Shown here: in pieces, positions 58,380 to 64,000 of the stretch
Position numbering within the stretch: the first letter of the stretch is position 1
How the letters are laid out: each line of letters starts with the position of its first letter
NCBI RefSeq assembly: GCF_014839805.1
Contig: NC_051134.1
Span: 13,919,170 to 13,983,169, forward strand
Length of the DNA stretch: 64,000 nt
Direction of reading: 5' to 3'
Source of the DNA: Manduca sexta
Taxonomy: Eukaryota > Arthropoda > Insecta > Lepidoptera > Sphingidae
The notes under the pieces: generated by a model
Seen by the model: the letters and a program-made list of their open reading frames with translations, nothing else
Told to the model about the DNA's origin: nothing
Databases searched by the model: none
Position numbers and translations under genes: made by a program

Positions 58380-58785
58380 ACTAGCTTTTGCTCACGGCTT
58401 CGCCCACGTGAAGATGTGTCCGGGATAAAAGTCCCGCAACATATTTTCCGGGATGCAAAGAAGGCTATAAACTTTTTAAGGCTTTAAACTATCTCCATAC
58501 CAAATTTCATAAAAATCGATCCAGTAGATTTTGAGAAAATCGATTACACATAGACAGACCGATAAGGGGACTTTGTTTTATAATATACTAGCGACCCGCC
58601 CCGGCTTAGCACGGGTGCAATGCTGACTATTTAATGGATGTTATTATTATACATATAAACCTTCCTCTTGAATCACTCTATCTATTAAAAAAACTGCATC
58701 AAAATCCGTTGCGTAGTTTTAAAGATTTAAGCACACATAGAGACAGAGAAAGCGACTTTGTTTTATACTATGTAGTGATATAGAT
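58380..58785 (-). mobile_element. Two adjoining short repeats with Helitron-like CTAG ends
   Basis: 58381-58590 begins 'CTAGCTTTTGCTCACGGCTT' and ends '...GGGGACTTTGTTTTATAATA'. 58591-58785 begins 'CTAGCGACCCGCCCCGGCTT' and ends '...GCGACTTTGTTTTATACTAT'. Read on the minus strand each ends CTAG|T after a GC-rich hairpin-forming stretch. Both carry 'CACATAGA.ACAGA', so they are related elements placed head to tail. Confidence 0.6.
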
Positions 58786-58849
58786 ATAACTACAATACAT
58801 GATGAAGAAAATATTTTTAGTTATATACTAGTGGATATTTGTTATCAAA

Positions 58850-58940
58850 CTGGCCGGCATAATTGTTTCAACTGGCAAGGGATAATCATCCCTCGTCAGT
58901 CTCCATTCCACTTACCATCAGTTGTAGTCATGACTTTGAT
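58850..58940 (+). repeat. Dispersed repeat family C, short fragment
   Basis: 'CTGGCCGGCATAATTGTTTC' and 'GATAATCATCCCTCGTCAGT' match the 3' part of the 29160 copy. Confidence 0.6.
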
Positions 58941-61000
58941 GAAAAATATATTATAAGCATGTTTGTTTTAGACATTAAAGCGCTGCGTTGGCAAATAATT
59001 AAACACGTTTCGCGGAATCTATAATAATATGTAGGTAAAGCCGCTTGGAACGCAATACAGTTTATAAGTCAAATTGCAATTACCATTTCATTGCTTTTAT
59101 CATTGTACTATTTGTTATATTGTTATGTCAAATGGTAAATCTTAATCAAAATTGTTTAAAACACATGATTCAGATGAAGGATGAAATATAAATAAAGATA
59201 TCTCGCGAAAGCCTTGTAATTATGAGACGGCTCATTTAGTATAAAACTCTATCCTCCGTACATGGCTTTATGTAATAAAATGTAATTAATCCTAGGAACG
59301 TAGTCTGTTCAGCTGGCTTTAATTTAAATGATGTACCTAGTTATTAAACAAGAACAAACAATGTTGAATATTCCTTTTAACGCTTTCTCAAACTAGACAC
59401 AGAAGCAGTCACAAAGCAATCCATATTTTGATATTAAGAGTAAATATCACCCTTATTTAATATCTAGGTAATAAATCTGCAATTACACGCCCTTAGGCAT
59501 AGTAGCATAGTGGCGAACGCTTGCGCGTTTATTTAGTACCGCAGATTCTGTTTCAGATATCAATGGAACATCGCGTCGGCTTAGAACATTGCACGAATGT
59601 TCTCTAACAAACCGTAACTGAGACCAAGAAACTTGCTTGGACAAACTAGCAGCAAATCGATCTTTTGAAACATTTCGGGCCCGCTCTAAACTACTACGTA
59701 ACTAATTAAGACAAAAACGGATTTACTTTATGAATTTCCAATCCCGCCTGCGGGTTTAGGCACAAGCCTACTACATTCGCAATGAAAGCAAAGTTAACTT
59801 GACGGTTAACGAACTGGTTGTTCCAACAAAGGGTCCGTTGACGGTTCTGGTAAAAATGTGCGATATATTTTTGCATGTTTTTGTTCAACGGACAGCGAGT
59901 AAATTACAAATGATACTTCTCATCGATAAAAACGTCTGGCGAAGCGCGCCGTAGCCTGTTGCTCCTTTTATTATATGCTACGAGTTCCGGAAATATTGTA
60001 GGAAATTATATTTCAGCAACAAAGATTTAAATAATATTGCACTACAACGTAATGAAGGCTCATTAATATTTCTAGGTTTAACGAGTTTTCATTTACGTTA
60101 ATTACATATGATTAAACCATAAACACAATATGAGAAGCTATCGTTCAGGAAACATTTAATAACCACATTTTAGTATACATCCGTCAGCATGAATTAAAAA
60201 AGGATGTTTTTTTTTTGAGGTAAAATTAATTGCTTCTGCACCTCAAACGTAATTACGTGAGTTCATTAACATGTTAGATAAATATTTGCCACTTGGAGAA
60301 GAACTCTTTCACGTTTAGAGCTCGCAGCGTGGAAAATGAAAACGGCACGAGACAAAACGTACATTACAATTGCTAGACTAATTTAACCCAGTTATTTAGT
60401 CCGAGTCGATAATGTAATAACTTGTAACGATAAATTCGATAAGTGTTACGCTATATGCCGCTAAGTAAAAACAACATAAAAATGCAATAAAATGATAATA
60501 AAAAGGTCCAAGTCTTGCTGCGGAAGGTAGATTTGGGGTTAAGATAAAAAATGTATTTTGCTTTGCTTGCGCAAAAGAATTTATTGAGTAATTATATCTT
60601 CCAATTATTTCCGTTTAAAGGTGCCTTTGTTTGGTACTTGTTAGTAAAAAAGGGAGTCGGGTGACGAAAAATACAGCATCCACATTTCGCTAAGCCCTAA
60701 CGTAATGGGAGGAAAGGCCTTCATATCGGATAAAAGTTTAAACCTTAACTATTACCTGTACTAGTACAATGAATATACTATCCCCACTGAAGACGCAACA
60801 CATTCCATCAGAATAAAACACTAAACCTGTACAAGGTATGACACAGTACCTGTAAACCTGTCGTATGCCTGAGTGGTAAAGTTACTCCCAATGGTATAGT
60901 GAGTTGATCTCTTCAGTGCTTTTACTCAAGTAGATAATGGTACCATTATTAAATAACTTTATAGCTAGACTTGGTAAATACTAAGTATTAAGCTACTTTT
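58941..61000. other. Intergenic region, no gene seen
   Basis: AT-rich. A slightly GC-richer stretch at 59500-59960 has only short frames. No splice-bounded exon is recognised. Confidence 0.45.
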
Positions 61001-61306
61001 ACTGGTGGTAGGTCACTCGTATGTGGGAGTCCACCTGGGTAGGTATCACCGTAATGTCTATTTCTGCCGCCAAGTCGCAGTGTGTAGCCACTGTTGTGTT
61101 CCGGTTAGAAGGGCATTGTAGCCAGTGTAACTAGTGGACAAAATGAGACTTAACATCTCATGTCTCAGGATGGTGAGTGCAGTGGAATACCAAACAATAC
61201 TTTGTTATTCAAGGTGTTAACTGGTGTTTCTACTGGGATACGGCGGTCGTATTTCTTACCATCAGGCGAACGGCAATCTCGTCTCGCCATTCAAAGCAAT
61301 AAAGCA
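61001..61306 (+). repeat. Dispersed repeat family D, copy 2
   Basis: 'ACTGGTGGTAGGTCACTCGT', 'CTGGGTAGGTATCACCGTAA', 'GGCGGTCGTATTTCTTACCA' and 'TCAGGCGAACGGCAATCTCG' match copy 1 at 43786 in order and orientation, with a short internal insertion. Confidence 0.8.
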
Positions 61307-64000
61307 TATTGTTTTATAGTCATTAAATCTACAAAACAACCAAATTTACACTTAAAAACCTATAACTCTTTGAATAGTTTTTCCCTATTTTACGAATGTT
61401 TAAAACAGCATCGTTCAAGTAACGTTATTATTAACGTCTACGTCGAGGAATAAGAAAGTTAAACAAAAGATAAATCACGATGGTGCCCTGTATAAATAGA
61501 AGCGATCGCTTTGGAATACCGTTAATTCTGCGAAAATATTAAACTGGGTTAACAAGCAATTTTGTACATAAAACCGTGCGGTTTACCTATTTATATTTTT
61601 ATATTATTATATACTGGTCTTTGCTCGCGTCTCTGCTCGCGTGAGTCTTTTCTCGGAAACAATTTAAGGAATAATGTATTTTTAGAGTAGAAGTACTCTT
61701 CGTTTAATAAACTATTATTTTGTAAGTCTTTTCAGAGTATTTAATAAAATAAATGATCGAAGCGAAATAGTTACAAAAAATATTATTACAATTTTTTGTC
61801 TCAACTGTTGTTTGTATGCCTGTATTTGTATACATTCTTTCAATATATTATTTCATAGAACGAATTACAACTTACCTATAATTAAACTTTCCATTATCTC
61901 AATTTTCCTTACAAAATAATTTTAATAAAAGGCAGATTGTATAGCGATATACATTCAATGTTTCCTAAAAATCATTACTTATATCTGGTTAGCGTAAAAA
62001 ATCCTTAACAATTTATTTAGTAAAGCCAAAAACGCAATTCTTGAGTTAATAAATTCTTGACAAAGAGGTAGGTCCCTTTATTTGTCTTATCACAACTGTT
62101 AGAGCAATTAAGTGTTTTTGAATAAATATTTTTAAGAATTTAGATCGGGAAGATTTTTTGAATTAAGTTGGAATTCATATAAGTACTTATAAAAGATTAC
62201 AGAATTATATATTATAGAAGTAAGGTAACATAAGTGTAAGATATTGATTGTATACCAAAAACTAACATTAACATAGGGGCTCGCAGTATGACAGCGTTGT
62301 GTCCCAGTAATCACCCTTGGAACCAGAATAAATTGCTGCTAGAAGTGAAGCAACTCGTACATATCTTTCCATATATGAATTACCTTAGTGAAACGCACGC
62401 ATAAGCATTTTTTTTACGTCAGTACTCATTCGTTTTAAACAATATTTAAATTGCTACTGGGCACATGCGCAAACTTTAAACTATTTTAGTTTAAATAAAA
62501 GTTGAAACAAACAACCAGTGGCTACTTTTATGAGAGACGGTCTTCAACTTTCAGCGTCAGGATAAGAGCAGTCCCGTGTACAAAAGAACAAAAATGTTTA
62601 AGTAATTTAAACAGATTTTAAGCCTACGAACGTAAGGGAATTGTTATTTAATATCCCCGTAAACTATCTTATACGCGTAACTTCGCACTCTTGTAAATAA
62701 TTTGTGTAGAAATTGTTTACCACTTTGCCGCGTCACTTCGTAACAATATTTTAACAAAAGTTTGCAAACAAGTTACTGTTTCGGACGCGTCCCCTTTAAT
62801 TACATGAAACAAGATTCGAGGTTCGTTACACAGTTTACAATATTGTATAGCATTTCTTTTTACAAATATATAATGTATCTAGTATATTGTAATCGAATTT
62901 ATTTAATTGTGTGTTTATTTTTTAATATTATCGTATTAGTATTTTGAACAAAACAGACAAAAAGTAACATTATTTGGTTACATAGCTTTTTTTCACAATT
63001 TATTTAATAAAATACTTTTGCTTCGGCAAATTATTACAACGAAGTAATTAATCTCTTTAATTTATTTTTTAATCTTGATAAGAAGCAAGTCATTAAAATG
63101 AGTTCTTACATTTTGTTCGCGTTCGTTCCTTTAATCAGCAGTCGATTTTATGAAACTCCAATATTAGAAAGTCTAGAAACTTTTGTTATCTTAAATATTC
63201 ATTATCGTTACGTGATCGCTAAGGACAAAGATTTGGTTTCATACAAAAAGTAACCGATTAGTAACTTATATTAATAGTGAAACAACATTATATACGCGAT
63301 TTTTAATACGATTTTCCAGAGATTGGATCTGCCAGTAAGAAATTGATAAATAAGCCATCGGGCGTAAGAATTAAGCCAGCTCAAGATAACTCTTCAGCAT
63401 TTTTAAGAAAATATGTAGTGCCTATCTATGTTATACCGAGAGAAAAATAGAATAGATAAGATTATATCTACTTAAGAAAGAATTGTTTGCCACCGTTTGC
63501 TACATACATATTATACTTATTTCAAAAATAAAAGATTTCACAAAAAATAATTCTAAACATCACTTTACGTCCAAAATTATTTACGAGGAAGCTATCTCGT
63601 TCAAATTATTATGTACGCACGAAACTCAAGTATAATAAACTGTTTAATACCGTAGAAGGATTCTCGAGCAAAATAAAAATCTGTATTACGTGTCACAGAC
63701 ACGAAACGAAGCTTTTACGGGACGTGTAATGGTGTTGGACGTGTGTACAGCGTGAAAAATGAACTGTTCAGACTAACCGTGAAGTAGAATACATATTTAT
63801 TATAGGTACGCAGTGAGTGTATTAGTTATGTCCAAATGGTAAAATTGGCAATGGAGTAGCGACCATTTTTCAAAGAGATTCGGATAGATTTTGAAATAAA
63901 TCAGTATGGCAATAAAAAAAATATTATTCAGTAGGTACGTTGAATTCCAAAATTGCATTATATATTGATATGTAATAAATGTACATATCTAAAACTGAAA
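61307..64000. other. Intergenic region to the window end, no gene seen
   Basis: AT-rich DNA. Near 61610-61660 'TTTGCTCGCGTCTCTGCTCG' may be a decayed copy of the 58381-type repeat. Open frames here are short and rich in Ile, Tyr, Phe and Asn. Nothing else can be assigned. Confidence 0.45.

Noticed and set aside
61160..61453. Plus-strand frame of 97 codons
   Set aside because: Its first half is repeat family D, shared with 43786-44060, and the rest has no coding character.

Overview
The window is AT-rich, intron-bearing animal DNA. The dispersed repeats point to a moth or butterfly (Lepidoptera): tRNA-derived SINEs with 'GCCTCGGTGGCGTAG' or 'GGTAGCCTAGTTGGG' heads, an RTE-type LINE tail 'CAGCAGTGGA...GGCTGATGAT', Helitrons ending in CTAG|T, and the ACCGACTTCAAAAAAAGGAGG repeat. 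No bacterial features, CRISPR array, rRNA or free-standing tRNA gene is visible.

Only two protein-coding genes can be rebuilt with confidence. They are convergent and lie in the first 22 kb. Gene 1 (+ strand, 6028-10974) has five coding exons whose reading phases and splice sites all agree. It encodes a 351-residue protein with a signal peptide, a proline run, one strong hydrophobic segment, a furin-like RIKR site and a Cys- and Gly-rich C-terminus. I do not recognise the family. It has a plausible TATA box and initiator. Gene 2 (- strand, 21789-13319) has three coding exons with matching phases and encodes a 293-residue ANTP-class/NK-like homeodomain protein. An Engrailed-type (eh1) repressor motif lies in exon 1 and a complete homeodomain in exon 3. 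It is therefore probably a sequence-specific repressor used in development.

Layout. 1-1480: GC- and C-rich, repeat-like DNA. 1700-1890: a degenerate minisatellite. 3300-5650: a nest of repeats, namely a lepidopteran tandem repeat interrupted by a (TA)n run and a ~1.25 kb element with ~260 bp inverted termini that carries a broken Cys-rich coding fragment, then a ~0.63 kb fold-back element. 5938-10974: gene 1. 11990-12160: a pogo-like transposase scrap. 13319-21789: gene 2, with introns of 3.56 and 4.03 kb holding a GC island, a long imperfect hairpin and a SINE. 22-64 kb: mostly non-coding DNA with scattered SINEs, LINE tails, Helitrons and other repeats.

Two places in the right-hand 42 kb may be functional: a block at 48.4-49.3 kb with two small ORFs, and a GC island at 51.9-52.4 kb that looks like the last or an internal exon of a minus-strand gene. 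The gene desert upstream of a homeobox gene fits a cis-regulatory landscape, but that is inference. Nothing here amounts to a clearly new molecular system. The best leads are the unrecognised secreted/membrane protein, the gene fragment inside the inverted-repeat element, and the 52-kb exon.
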